Below are positions 15,282-23,672 of a stretch of 35,293 bases of DNA, piece by piece. The translations under genes were made by a program, and so were the position numbers. A model generated the notes under the pieces. The model saw only the letters and a list, made by a program, of their open reading frames with translations. It did no database searches and was not told where the DNA came from. The DNA is from Rubrivivax sp. GTDB lineage: Bacteria; Pseudomonadota; Gammaproteobacteria; Burkholderiales; Burkholderiaceae_C. Position 1 is the stretch's first letter, and each line of letters starts with the position of its first letter. The stretch covers positions 1 through 35,293 of the forward strand of contig JAURZK010000139.1 in NCBI GenBank assembly GCA_030653505.1, read 5' to 3'.

Positions 15282-15617
15282 ATGAACTTTCGCAAACACG
15301 CCGCCTTGCCCCTCGTTGCGCTGGCCCTGACGCTGCCGGTGATGGCGCAGGCCAACTCGCTGTATCACCCCGCTGACACTGACGCCGGGTACACCGAACA
15401 CCCGGACCACTGGAAGAGCACCAAGACACGTGCTCAGGTGATGGCCGAGGTCGAGGCGGCCCGCAAGGACGGCACGCTCGCACTGATGCAGCGCAACGCG
15501 CCGTTGCCCATGAAGACCACCGGGCCCGGCAAGACCCGCCAGCAGGTGATTGCCGAGATGCTCAACGAGTCGCCCGAACAGCGCCGCGCGCGGATGGAAC
15601 TTCAGAGCGGCGGCTGA
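15282..15617 (+). CDS. DUF4148-like small exported protein 1
   Basis: Exported protein of 111 residues resembling the DUF4148 family, common in Burkholderiales; no function is established. A signal peptide ends near MAQA (residue 24). The mature protein holds HPDHWKSTKTRAQV, EAARKDGTLALMQRNAPLP and TGPGKTRQQVIAEMLNE, the parts best kept in the paralogue at 24628-24963. It has no cysteine and few His, so a simple metal sponge is unlikely. It diverges from copR, has AAGGA nine bases before the ATG, and is followed by a strong terminator. Confidence 0.85.
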   Translation: MNFRKHAALPLVALALTLPVMAQANSLYHPADTDAGYTEHPDHWKSTKTRAQVMAEVEAARKDGTLALMQRNAPLPMKTTGPGKTRQQVIAEMLNESPEQRRARMELQSGG

Positions 15618-15631
15618 GCACCCGGCAAGTC

Positions 15632-15880
15632 TCAGCGTTCGTGCGGGCCACCAGCATCTGGTGGCCCGCGTTGCCTTTTGCCTTTGCCGTCCTGGCGGGC
15701 AGCCGCCAGCCGCTTCGACAGTGATTGGCTGTAGGTTAGCTTCTGTTCGGGTTTCGGAGGTGGGTGGGACCTCCGCCATCGACGCCAAAGCGCGACCAGC
15801 ACGAGAGCGACAACCACGACGGCCACCCAGATCCACAGCATCGTCTGTGCGATCGCTGCATCCGGCAGCTGCTTCCTCAT
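15632..15880 (-). CDS. small membrane protein, copy A
   Basis: Unrecognised 82-residue protein with one membrane helix (about residues 12-33, WIWVAVVVVALVLVALWRRW) and a basic cytoplasmic tail (KRLAAARQDGKGKRQRG). A paralogue lies at the same place in the second module (26034-26279, 81 residues). The two share AQTM-WIW at the membrane entry, a Trp/Arg-rich helix exit, HP-P-PKP, and S-Q-L--RL. Conservation in two divergent copies and a good ribosome binding site (GGGAGG) argue for a real gene. It is the last gene of the efflux operon of module A, downstream of the broken lipoprotein gene. It might tether or adjust the pump; that is speculation. Confidence 0.75.
   Translation of the reverse strand: MRKQLPDAAIAQTMLWIWVAVVVVALVLVALWRRWRRSHPPPKPEQKLTYSQSLSKRLAAARQDGKGKRQRGPPDAGGPHER
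15643..15669. terminator. strong hairpin between convergent genes
   Basis: Perfect 12-bp stem GCGGGCCACCAG with loop cat, followed on the plus strand by a T-rich run (ttgccttttg). It ends the DUF4148 transcript and lies inside the last codons of the convergent small membrane protein gene, so it may act on both strands. Confidence 0.85.
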
Positions 15881-16040
15881 CGCGCGCCTCCCGTTCTTGC
15901 GTCGAGTCGGCCAAGGTCAGGGAGCATCCGACAATGGCAACTCCACGCGCGTTGCCGCTCCACATGCGACGCGTTGCAGGCATGTGGGCAGGCATCGCGA
16001 AGCTGGCGCACCCGTTGACAAGCCAGGTACTCAAGCGCAC

Positions 16041-16321
16041 TCAGCCAACATCTGCGACCAGGCGCAGAGGCGCAGCCCGAGCACGCGATTCCGTGGGTTC
16101 GCCGCGCTCCAGCCGGTAGCTGCTGCCCCATGACCAGACCGAACCGACCAGTTCGTGCAGGTGAGCTTGCGGCTGTACCACTTGCCGATCGCAAAACACT
16201 AGGTGCCGTCCGCGTTGGCCGGGCGCATCGGTTTGGTCATGCAGCCCGCAAGTGGTACCAGCCCGACTGCCGCCAGGCCGATCAACAGGGTTCTGCGTTG
16301 GGGAAGTCTGGCGTGGTCCAC
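16041..16321 (-). pseudogene. broken lipoprotein gene, copy A
   Basis: Decayed paralogue of the intact lipoprotein gene at 26475-27017. From a possible GTG at 16321 it reads RRTLLIGLAAVGLV and a lipobox ending AGC, then MTKPMRPANADGT. A TAG replaces the Tyr codon before CFAIGKW. After SRKLTCT about 90 codons are missing and the frame changes; it resumes as ELVGSVWSWGSSYRLERG and ends LRLVADVG. So it carries both a nonsense codon and an internal deletion with a frameshift. The stretch 15881-16040 beyond it shows no gene. Confidence 0.88.
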
Positions 16322-16332
16322 GGCGGTGTTCC

Positions 16333-16707
16333 CTACTTGATCGTGAAACGCACCGTGCCCGCCGGTTTACCGGACATGGTGACGACAGCAACGGCCTTGG
16401 TGCCCGGGCCGACCTTGAAGCTGCCGGTCGCTTCGAGCTTGTCGCCGGCTGGCTTCAGCTCGACTTCCTGCTTCTCGGTGCCGGTCAGCAAGGTCAGCTT
16501 GGCGCTGGCCTTGGAAACGTCGGCCGGCTTGCCGTGGTCGCGCAGGTGCAACTGGATCGCGGCCGGCTTGGCGACCAGTTCGTAGTCCATGTCCTTGGCC
16601 TCGGTGACCACGCCGCCATGTTTGGGCGAATGGTCGTGGCCGCCGGCAGCGAAGGCCGTGCCGGCCAGGGTCAGGGCAATGGCGGCGAGGAGGGTTGTCG
16701 TCTTCAT
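16333..16707 (-). CDS. small periplasmic efflux-associated protein, copy A
   Basis: Exported protein of 124 residues with a signal peptide (1-20) and then a His-rich start (GGHDHSPKHGGVV). A beta-rich domain follows: MDYELVAKPAAIQLHLRDHGK, then AGDKLEATGSFKVGPGTKAV. A paralogue is at 27037-27414 in the second module. Both lie just downstream of the RND pump gene and have AAAGGA before the start. I do not recognise a named family. The position and the His cluster suggest a periplasmic metal-binding helper of the pump. The domain resembles the extracytoplasmic part of the 185-residue protein at 21000-21557, a weak similarity seen only by eye. Confidence 0.82.
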   Translation of the reverse strand: MKTTTLLAAIALTLAGTAFAAGGHDHSPKHGGVVTEAKDMDYELVAKPAAIQLHLRDHGKPADVSKASAKLTLLTGTEKQEVELKPAGDKLEATGSFKVGPGTKAVAVVTMSGKPAGTVRFTIK

Positions 16708-16751
16708 GAGAGTCCTTTCAGGGGTTGGAAAACGTTGACAGAGGGATGGGA

Positions 16752-19700
16752 TCAAAGTGCCTCGGCATCCTTGCTGTCCATCAGCGCTTCGGCGGGCTTG
16801 CGGCCGAAGAGCCAGAACATCGCGGGTGTGAGGAAGGTGTCGAGCAAGGTCGAGCTGATCAGGCCGGAGAAGATCACCACGGCCACCGGGTGCAGCACCT
16901 CGGTGCCGGGCTGTTCGGCCTCGAACAGCAGCGGCGCCAGCGCGAAGGCCGTCACCAACGCCGTCATCAGCACCGGGCTCAGCCGTTCCAGCGAGCCACG
17001 CAGGATCATCTTGTGGTCGAAGTTCTCACCCTCGAAGCGCATCAGGTTGATGTAGTGGCTGACCTTCAGGATGCCGTTGCGCACCGAGATGCCCGCCAGC
17101 GTGATGAAGCCCACCAGCGCGGCCACGCTCAGTGGTTGGCCCGACAGCCACAGACCCAGCACCGCACCGACCAGCGCCAACGGAATGTTGACCATGATCA
17201 GCGCCGCCAGCACGCTGGACTTGTAGCGGCTGTAGAGCACCACGAACATCAGCGTCAGCGACACGATGCTGAGCAGGCCGACCAGGCGCGAGGCTTCCTC
17301 CTGCGCCTGGAACTGGCCGCCCAGGGTGATGAAGTAGCCCTCGGGCAGCTTCGTCTCGGCCACCACCTTGCGGATGTCGGCCACGATCTCCGACAAGGCC
17401 CGCCCTGACGCGTTGGCCGACAACACGATGCGCCGCTTGCCGTCGTCGCGGCTGATCTGGTTCGGGCCGTCGCCGTCTTCGATGGTCGCGATCTTCGACA
17501 GCGGGATTCGGCCGTTTGGTGTCTCAATCAGGATCTGGCCCAGGCCATCGACCGAGCGCGCCGACTCCGGCAGCCGCACCACCAGCGCGAATCGGCGGCT
17601 GCCCTCGACGATCTGGGTGATCTTCTCGCCTTCGACCAGGTTTTGCAGCGTGGTCAGCACCTGGGGCGCGGGCACGCCGTACTGGGCCGCGGCAGCGTAG
17701 TCCACACGCACCTTGATCTGCGGCGCCAGCACCTGCTTTTCGATCTGCAGGTCGGCGATGCCGGGGATGGCGGCCAGCTTCGCGCGCAGCACGTCGGCCT
17801 GGCCGCGAAGGGCATCCAGGTCTTCACCGAAGATCTTGATGGCGATCTGCGAACGCACGCCCGAGAGCATGTGGTCGATGCGATGCGAGATCGGCTGGCC
17901 GATCTCCAGGGCGGCAGGCAGGTTGATCAGCCGCGCGCGGATGTCGGCCTTGATCTCGTCCATCGTGCGCGTCAGCTCGGCGGTGGGCTTCAGGCCCACG
18001 TCGAGCTCGCTGACGTGCACCCCTTCGGCGTGTTCGTCCAGCTCGGCCCGGCCGCTGCGCCGGCCGACGTGCGTGACCTCGGGCACCTGGCTCACCAGCA
18101 CTTCGGCCTGGCGCGCCAGCGCCGAGGTTTCGGCCAGCGTGACACCAGGATTCAGGCGCAAGCCGATCAGCAGCGTGCCTTCATTGAAGGGCGGCAGGAA
18201 TGTGGTCGGAAAGAACGGCACGGCCGCCGCCGCCACTACCACCGCCACGCCGGCTGCTGCCATTGCCGCCCGCGGCGCATTCAGCACCGATTGCAATGAC
18301 GACTGATAAGCCGACTTGAGCCATCGCAGCACTTTGGTGTCGCCGTGATCGAGGTTCTTCATCCGCGGCAGCAGGTAGAAGCTGAGCACTGGCGTAACCG
18401 TCACCGAGACGATCAACGAGGCCAGCGTCGACACGATGAAGGCGATGCCCAGTGGCACGAACAGCTTGCCTTCCAGCCCCGGCAGCGCGAACAGGGGGAT
18501 GAAGACCAGCACGATGATCACGGTGGCGTAGAGGATCGCGGAGCGCACTTCCATCGTGGCGTGCGCCACCACCTCGATTGGATGGATGCGGTGCTGCGGG
18601 TGCTTGACGCGGTCCTCCTTCAGGCGGCGCAGCACGTTCTCGACACCCACCACGGCATCGTCGACCAGCCCGCCGATGGCGATGGCCAGGCCACCCAACG
18701 TCATCGTGTTGATCGACAACCCGAAGTAGCGGAAGACCAGCGCGGTGATGAAGATCGACACCGGGATGGCGGTCAGCGCGATGATGGTCGGCCGCAGCGT
18801 GCCGAGGAAGAAGAACAGGATCACCGCGACGAACACTGAGGCGCCGATCAGCTTGCCCTGCAGCGTGGTGATCGAGGCCTCGATGAAGCTGGCCTGGCGG
18901 AAGGTGACCTTGGGCTCCTGCATGCCGGCGGGCAAGGAAGTCTTCAACCCCGCCAAGGCTTCCTCGATGTTCCGCGTCAGCGCGATGGTGTCGGCCGAGG
19001 GCTGCTTCTGGATGCCCAGGATCACTGCCGGCTGGCCTTCATAACCGGCGTCGCCGCGTTTGTTGGCCGCAGCGAAAGTGACGTCGGCGATCTGGCGCAT
19101 CAGGATCGGTTGGCCCGCCTTGGATGTCAGGGCCAGGTTCTTCAAGTCGTCCAGCAGCGACGTGCGACCCAGGTTGCGGATCAGGTACTCACGCCCGTTC
19201 AGCTCCAGGAAGCCCCCCGAGGTGTTGGAGGAATAGCCCTTCAGTGCCGCTTCCAACTGCTCGTGCGTGATGCCGAGCTCGGCCATGCGCACGGTGTTGG
19301 GTTGCACCTGGAACTGCCGCACCTCGCCGCCGATGGGGATGACCTGCGCCACGCCCTGCACCGACAGCAGGCGGGGGCGCAGAACCCAGTCCGCGTACTC
19401 GCGCACCGCCATCGCGCTGATCTTCGTGGTGTCCACGGGGATCGCGATCTGCATGATCTCGCCCATGATCGAGCTGATCGGGCCCATGCGGGGCAGCACG
19501 CCTTCGGCAATGCCTTCCTCCATCGCCGCGAGTCGCTCGCTGACGAGCTGGCGGGCGCGGAAGATGTCGGTGCTCCAGTCGAAGGTGACGTAGATGAAGG
19601 ACAGGCCGGCCGACGAGGTGGAGCGGATCGTCTCCACGCCCGGCAGGCCGTTCATCGTGGTTTCCAGCGGGAAGGTGATGAGCTGTTCCACCTCCTCGGC

Positions 19701-19871
19701 GGCCATGCCGCCGGCCTCGGTGATGATGGTCACCGTGGGCTTGTTGAGGTCGGGGAACACGTCCACCGGCGTGCGCGTCAGTGTGAACGCGCCATAGGCC
19801 ATCAGCACGACGCTGGCGATGATCACCAGCAACCGGTTTCCGAGGCTGTTGTCTAGGAGCCACTTGAACAT
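16752..19871 (-). CDS. czcA: HME-RND heavy-metal efflux pump, module A
   Basis: Inner-membrane RND proton antiporter of the CzcA/CusA heavy-metal family, 1039 residues, full length. The start is MFKWLLDNSLGNRLLVII with the family segment RTPVDVFPDLNKPTVTI (about 33-49). TM4 carries AIAIGGLVDDAVVGVEN, with two adjacent acidic residues that should relay protons. The second half repeats the fold and ends with the TM10-12 block. It differs strongly from the pump of module B, whose TM4 reads GIGMMVDGAVVMVEN, so the two probably handle different metals; which metal cannot be read from sequence. It starts one base after the czcB stop. Confidence 0.95.
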   Translation of the reverse strand: MFKWLLDNSLGNRLLVIIASVVLMAYGAFTLTRTPVDVFPDLNKPTVTIITEAGGMAAEEVEQLITFPLETTMNGLPGVETIRSTSSAGLSFIYVTFDWSTDIFRARQLVSERLAAMEEGIAEGVLPRMGPISSIMGEIMQIAIPVDTTKISAMAVREYADWVLRPRLLSVQGVAQVIPIGGEVRQFQVQPNTVRMAELGITHEQLEAALKGYSSNTSGGFLELNGREYLIRNLGRTSLLDDLKNLALTSKAGQPILMRQIADVTFAAANKRGDAGYEGQPAVILGIQKQPSADTIALTRNIEEALAGLKTSLPAGMQEPKVTFRQASFIEASITTLQGKLIGASVFVAVILFFFLGTLRPTIIALTAIPVSIFITALVFRYFGLSINTMTLGGLAIAIGGLVDDAVVGVENVLRRLKEDRVKHPQHRIHPIEVVAHATMEVRSAILYATVIIVLVFIPLFALPGLEGKLFVPLGIAFIVSTLASLIVSVTVTPVLSFYLLPRMKNLDHGDTKVLRWLKSAYQSSLQSVLNAPRAAMAAAGVAVVVAAAAVPFFPTTFLPPFNEGTLLIGLRLNPGVTLAETSALARQAEVLVSQVPEVTHVGRRSGRAELDEHAEGVHVSELDVGLKPTAELTRTMDEIKADIRARLINLPAALEIGQPISHRIDHMLSGVRSQIAIKIFGEDLDALRGQADVLRAKLAAIPGIADLQIEKQVLAPQIKVRVDYAAAAQYGVPAPQVLTTLQNLVEGEKITQIVEGSRRFALVVRLPESARSVDGLGQILIETPNGRIPLSKIATIEDGDGPNQISRDDGKRRIVLSANASGRALSEIVADIRKVVAETKLPEGYFITLGGQFQAQEEASRLVGLLSIVSLTLMFVVLYSRYKSSVLAALIMVNIPLALVGAVLGLWLSGQPLSVAALVGFITLAGISVRNGILKVSHYINLMRFEGENFDHKMILRGSLERLSPVLMTALVTAFALAPLLFEAEQPGTEVLHPVAVVIFSGLISSTLLDTFLTPAMFWLFGRKPAEALMDSKDAEAL

Positions 19872-19872
19872 G

Positions 19873-21003
19873 TCAGCGCACCTGGTTGATCAAGGTGGCG
19901 CCTTGAGTGGCGACCTTGTCGCCAGCCTTCAGGCCGGCGGTGACCGACACGCTGATGCCGTCCAGCGATTCAGTCGTCACCGTGCGGGGCTCGAACCGTT
20001 CCGGCGCGGTCTTGACCCAGACGATGGTCTGATTGGCCGGGTTCTTCATCAGCGAAGCGACCGGGACCGCCAGCCCCTTGACCTTCTCCTTGGTCTGCAC
20101 GAAGACACGCACCGGCTGGCCGACGGCCAGGCTGTTGAGGGCAGCGCCCTGGGCGCGGAAACCCAGCGGCAGCGCCTGCTCGCGCAGGCTGCGCGCGGCA
20201 CCGATGAACTCCAGCGGCACGCGCTGGTTGCCGATGGCCAGCGTGGCGCTGCCCACATTGGCCGCCAAGGCAGGATCGAAGGCCAGTGCCTCGATGCGCA
20301 GGCGGCTCGGGTCGACGATCTCGAACAGCAGCTCGCGCGCGTCGACCACCTGGCCCGCCACGACGTGGGCCGACGCGATGACGCCGGACACGGGAGCCAC
20401 CAGGGCTTCACGCGTGGCCAGGCCGCCACCGATCGCGGCCATGCGTTCAGCCAGACTGGTGGATTCGCTCTCCGCCGCTTCGATGTCCTTGCGCGGCACC
20501 GTGTCCGCCAGTTCCTTCAGGCGGGCCACACGCTTGTCAGCCAGCGACTTGGCCGCTCGCAGTTCGGCCAGCTGGGACGACTGATTGGAGCGTTCGATGG
20601 GTGCTGTCGAGGGCACCACGTAGGCCAGCACCTCGCCCTTGCGCACCGCCTGGCCCGGGTTGGGCAGACCGCGCGGGCCGGGCTCGATGCGGCCGGCATT
20701 CAGCGGTTGCACTTTGCCCCCGGCGTTCGGGTCCATCAGCACCTTGCCGGTGAGTTCCACCGAGCGTGGCAGTTCGGCGTCGACTGTGGCCATGGTGCGC
20801 ACACCCAGCTGGCGTTGCGCCGGCTTGGGGAGGAACACGCTGCCGTCGGGCAGCCGCTGCGGGCCATTGGCACTGGGTGCTGCACCGCCGTCGCCATGGT
20901 CATGGCCTTCGCCGGCCTGTGCCTGAGGCAGCGCGGACAGCACCACCACCATGCTGGCGACGAGGGCCCATCGCGCGTTCGCAAGGGTCAGAGCGCGCTT
21001 CAT
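19873..21003 (-). CDS. czcB: RND periplasmic adaptor, module A
   Basis: Membrane-fusion protein of the CzcB/CusB type, 376 residues, joining the pump to the outer-membrane duct. A signal peptide ends near residue 30 (ALPQAQA), followed by a His stretch GEGHDHGDGG that may gather metal. Then come the beta-barrel/lipoyl halves (VLAYVVPSTAPIE; ALVAPVSGVIASAHVVAGQVV) around a helical hairpin (about 145-200). The membrane-proximal end is SLDGISVSVTAGLKAGDKVA. The start overlaps the stop of the upstream 185-residue protein by ATGA. Confidence 0.93.
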   Translation of the reverse strand: MKRALTLANARWALVASMVVVLSALPQAQAGEGHDHGDGGAAPSANGPQRLPDGSVFLPKPAQRQLGVRTMATVDAELPRSVELTGKVLMDPNAGGKVQPLNAGRIEPGPRGLPNPGQAVRKGEVLAYVVPSTAPIERSNQSSQLAELRAAKSLADKRVARLKELADTVPRKDIEAAESESTSLAERMAAIGGGLATREALVAPVSGVIASAHVVAGQVVDARELLFEIVDPSRLRIEALAFDPALAANVGSATLAIGNQRVPLEFIGAARSLREQALPLGFRAQGAALNSLAVGQPVRVFVQTKEKVKGLAVPVASLMKNPANQTIVWVKTAPERFEPRTVTTESLDGISVSVTAGLKAGDKVATQGATLINQVR

Positions 21004-21557
21004 GCGACACCTCCGACACGGGTCTGGCGCGACGACAACACGCGGCGACCGACCGTCAGCAGGATCGCCAGCACGGCGACCCCTCCCGCTGCCCAGCCGG
21101 CGTACTCCTTCCACGAGTGGGCATGGGCCGCCTCGTCAGCGTGTGCTGCTTCGTGGATGTCAAGCTCGCCGGCCAGCAGGTCGGCGTCGGACCCGGCGCT
21201 CACCGTGGCGGTGATCGGCAGGACGCCCGGCTTGGGCGCTTCGGCCAGCACGACTTCGAACTCGTCTGTGCCTTGTTTGGCCGCCTTGAACTTCTGGCCG
21301 CCGATCTCGAGTTCGATCTGGGCTTCGGTGACCGGGCTGTTGTCAGCGGCACGGTCCAGGTACAGCGTGATCTGCTTGCCGTTGAGCACGCCGACCAGCT
21401 CGAACAGGTCCGACACGGCGGCGAATCTGGGCAGGGCGGGACCGGTGGCCGTGGGCGCGGCTTCGCCGTGGTCGTGGCCGTCGCCTGCCATTGCAAGTTT
21501 CGGGAGCAGGATCAGGATCGCAAGAGGAATCGCGACCAGGGTGTGGAAGGGTTTCAT
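21000..21557 (-). CDS. exported efflux-operon protein with C-terminal anchor
   Basis: Unnamed protein of 185 residues between the duct and adaptor genes of module A; module B has no counterpart. A signal peptide (1-22) is followed by GDGHDHGEAAP, the same style of His-rich entry as the adaptor encoded next. A beta-type domain (about 40-130, with LFELVGVLNGKQITLYLDR) comes next. Then there is a His-rich linker (DIHEAAHADEAAHAHSWKEY) and one membrane helix near 155-173, with a short basic end. It may act as a periplasmic metal donor to the adaptor, anchored at the inner membrane; this rests on context and His content. Confidence 0.8.
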   Translation of the reverse strand: MKPFHTLVAIPLAILILLPKLAMAGDGHDHGEAAPTATGPALPRFAAVSDLFELVGVLNGKQITLYLDRAADNSPVTEAQIELEIGGQKFKAAKQGTDEFEVVLAEAPKPGVLPITATVSAGSDADLLAGELDIHEAAHADEAAHAHSWKEYAGWAAGGVAVLAILLTVGRRVLSSRQTRVGGVA

Positions 21558-21619
21558 GGGTGGATGTCCGGAAGAGGTGTTCGGTTGAGCGCTGGTTGGC
21601 TTCGTCGCAGATGCGGGCT

Positions 21620-22915
21620 TCACTGCGGCAACAAGCCAAGCGCCTGGCGCCATGCGGAGATGGCGGCTGCGAGCTCGATGCGACTGCGTGCGGCCTGACG
21701 ATCGGCCTCGGCCGCTTCGGCCTCGATGCGCAGCCGGGTCGGCAGATCGGTCTCGCCCAGGCGGAAGGACTTGTCGAAGAAGCCGCGGGACTCGCGCGCC
21801 AGTTGTGCGCGGCGCTCGGCCGCTGCCAGCTGCAGCCGGGCCGATTCGGTGCGTGCCTTGGCCGAGTCGCGTTCACCCGCCAGACGGGCCCGCTCCAGAT
21901 TCAACTGCGCCTGCAGTTCGATGGTCTCGGCCCGCGCGGCGGCCGTGCGCGCGTCGTGACGCGGACCCGCTCCAAAAGGAATGCGCACGCCGACCGTGAA
22001 GGTCTGTTGCCAGGTTTCACCCGAGGCACCGCGGTCACGCGTGGTGGCGATCGTCAGTTCGGGATTGGCGCGCGACTGCGTAGCCGCCAGGGCCGCCACG
22101 CCTTCGGCCACCGAGGCGCGGTCCTTCAGCGCCAGCAACTCGCCGTGCGTATCCATGTCCGTTGCCGCAGCGCCAGGCTCCGGCTCGGCGATGAGATCCG
22201 CCGGGCCGGCTGTGAGCGCCAGGCCGGGCGACGCCACCAGCGTGCGCAGGGACTGCTCAGCCACGATCACGGCGGCTTGCGTCTGCGCCACCGTCGCCTG
22301 GGCGGCAGCCACGGCGCCATCGGCCTGGTGCTGGTCGGCCTGCGCCAGATCGCCGGCCTTGAGCCGTTTGCCGACATCGGCTGCGATCCGTTGTGCGTTG
22401 TCGAGTTGGCCCTGTGCAGTGGCGGCATCGGCACGCGCGCGTTGCCAGTTCCACCAGGCGTCACGCACGGCGGCGGCCACCCGCAGCTGGGCTGCGGTGG
22501 TGCGGCTTTCGACAGCACGGCCTTCGGCCTCGGCCAGTGCCTGGCTGCGCCCGCGTTCGCCGGGCAGCCACAGGGGGATCGCGAGGCCTGCTTCGTATTC
22601 GCGTGTGCCGAGATTGCGGTTCAGGCGGTCGGTCTTGCCGGTCACCTCCACCGCCACGGGCTCAGGTGTCCAGGACTGCGCGGCTTGCTGCTGTGCCCGG
22701 GCTGCGTCCCGGCGTGCCGCCAGGGCCGCGAGTTCGGGTTGGCGCGCCCATGCCGCTTCGAAGGCCTGGCTCAGCGTCAACCCTTCGGCCTTCGCAGTGG
22801 TTTGGGCCAATGCACCCGCTGCGGCAGTGCTTAGTGCGAATGCGAAGGCAAGGGCCAGCGTGGCGCTGGCGGTCGTTCGCCAGCGAGCGTGCGTGATGAA
22901 ATTTCGTCGGTGCAT
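21620..22915 (-). CDS. czcC: CzcC-like outer-membrane factor, module A
   Basis: TolC-type duct of 431 residues, the outer-membrane part of the tripartite pump. A signal peptide (about 1-37, ending GALAQT) precedes the two OEP repeats. Readable pieces are LTLSQAFEAAWARQPELAAL near the N-terminus and FTVGVRIPFGAGPRHDARTA in the second half. No lipobox is seen, unlike the duct of the copper operon. The start at 22915 has GGAG six bases upstream; an ATG at 22957 lacks one. It follows czcI by 142 bases, a stretch with no further gene. Confidence 0.92.
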   Translation of the reverse strand: MHRRNFITHARWRTTASATLALAFAFALSTAAAGALAQTTAKAEGLTLSQAFEAAWARQPELAALAARRDAARAQQQAAQSWTPEPVAVEVTGKTDRLNRNLGTREYEAGLAIPLWLPGERGRSQALAEAEGRAVESRTTAAQLRVAAAVRDAWWNWQRARADAATAQGQLDNAQRIAADVGKRLKAGDLAQADQHQADGAVAAAQATVAQTQAAVIVAEQSLRTLVASPGLALTAGPADLIAEPEPGAAATDMDTHGELLALKDRASVAEGVAALAATQSRANPELTIATTRDRGASGETWQQTFTVGVRIPFGAGPRHDARTAAARAETIELQAQLNLERARLAGERDSAKARTESARLQLAAAERRAQLARESRGFFDKSFRLGETDLPTRLRIEAEAAEADRQAARSRIELAAAISAWRQALGLLPQ

Positions 22916-23057
22916 CCGATGCTCCAGGGTTGAGGACAACTCACGGGAGATCGGCAAGGGCGACCCAGCAGGTCGCGTCGCGGCTGAGCGGCCGTCGACG
23001 ACGGCACGCGGTCAGGCGCGAACGGGCTTCAGGAAGAAGAAGTGGCCGCCTCGCCGA

Positions 23058-23420
23058 TCAGGCGAGGGGTGCCCACTGAGGGCGCTCGGGCGGGCTGTGC
23101 GTCAGGGTGCGCACGGTGCCTTCGGCCAGCGTGACCGGATGCGAGGCCACTGCGAGCGGCATCAACCCATCGCCGTGTGCGGGCATCTCTGAGCAACTGC
23201 CATGGCAATGTCCACAGTCGTGATCGCTGCTACCCAAGGTCTCACCGGCCACGTCGTCACTGTCCTGGTCCACGATTGCATCGCCATCATGCTGGTGCTC
23301 GTGGTGTCCGAAGTGCTGCGCCTGCGCATCGCTTTCGTGCCCGCAATAGCTTGCCACTGCAGCCCAGGTGAACTGGAACGGCAGCAAGGCGAGCAGAGCA
23401 ATGGCGAACCAACGACGCAT
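23058..23420 (-). CDS. czcI: CzcI-like exported protein, module A
   Basis: Small periplasmic protein (120 residues) of the CzcI family, first gene of czcICBA-type operons and thought to modulate their regulation. A signal peptide covers 1-20 (MRRWFAIALLALLPFQFTWA). Metal-binding features are Cys26, the His run HFGHHEHQHDGD and C69-x2-C72-x3-C76. The copy at 33562-33957 has its Cys residues at identical positions. No ribosome binding site is present. TAGACT lies seven bases before the ATG, suggesting a leaderless mRNA. Confidence 0.9.
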   Translation of the reverse strand: MRRWFAIALLALLPFQFTWAAVASYCGHESDAQAQHFGHHEHQHDGDAIVDQDSDDVAGETLGSSDHDCGHCHGSCSEMPAHGDGLMPLAVASHPVTLAEGTVRTLTHSPPERPQWAPLA

Positions 23421-23427
23421 GCGAAAT

Positions 23428-23450
23428 AGTCTAGCAGCTACAGGGTTTGG
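23428..23450 (-). promoter_or_regulatory. czcI (module A) promoter with MerR-like half-site
   Basis: TAGACT on the minus strand (23433-23428) is the likely -10. Next to it, the plus strand reads gctacagggttt (23437-23448), identical over 12 bases to the half-site in the cadA promoter (7391-7402). CadR or a relative may act here. The remaining 220 bases up to the copS remnant show no gene. Confidence 0.5.
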
Positions 23451-23672
23451 GGCGAGCGAGTGGGTTCAATGCACTGCGGCACTTCACCGCATTTCGGCAC
23501 GCACGTGACGGAATTTGGCGTTCTTGGCCGGCGATCAATCGCGTTGCAGGCAAGCCTGGCCAGGATGCCGTGAGCAAGCTGTCCCGACCGACTCTGCGCT
23601 CTTGGCGATTCCCCCCGCCTCGGAAGCGCGTGCCCGCACCCGGCACCTGGCGCGTGCAGCGCAAAGACATCG

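Noticed and set aside
23431..23672. Short frames between czcI and the copS remnant
   Set aside because: They are Arg/Pro-rich in several overlapping frames with no ribosome binding site and no similarity to the rest of CopS.
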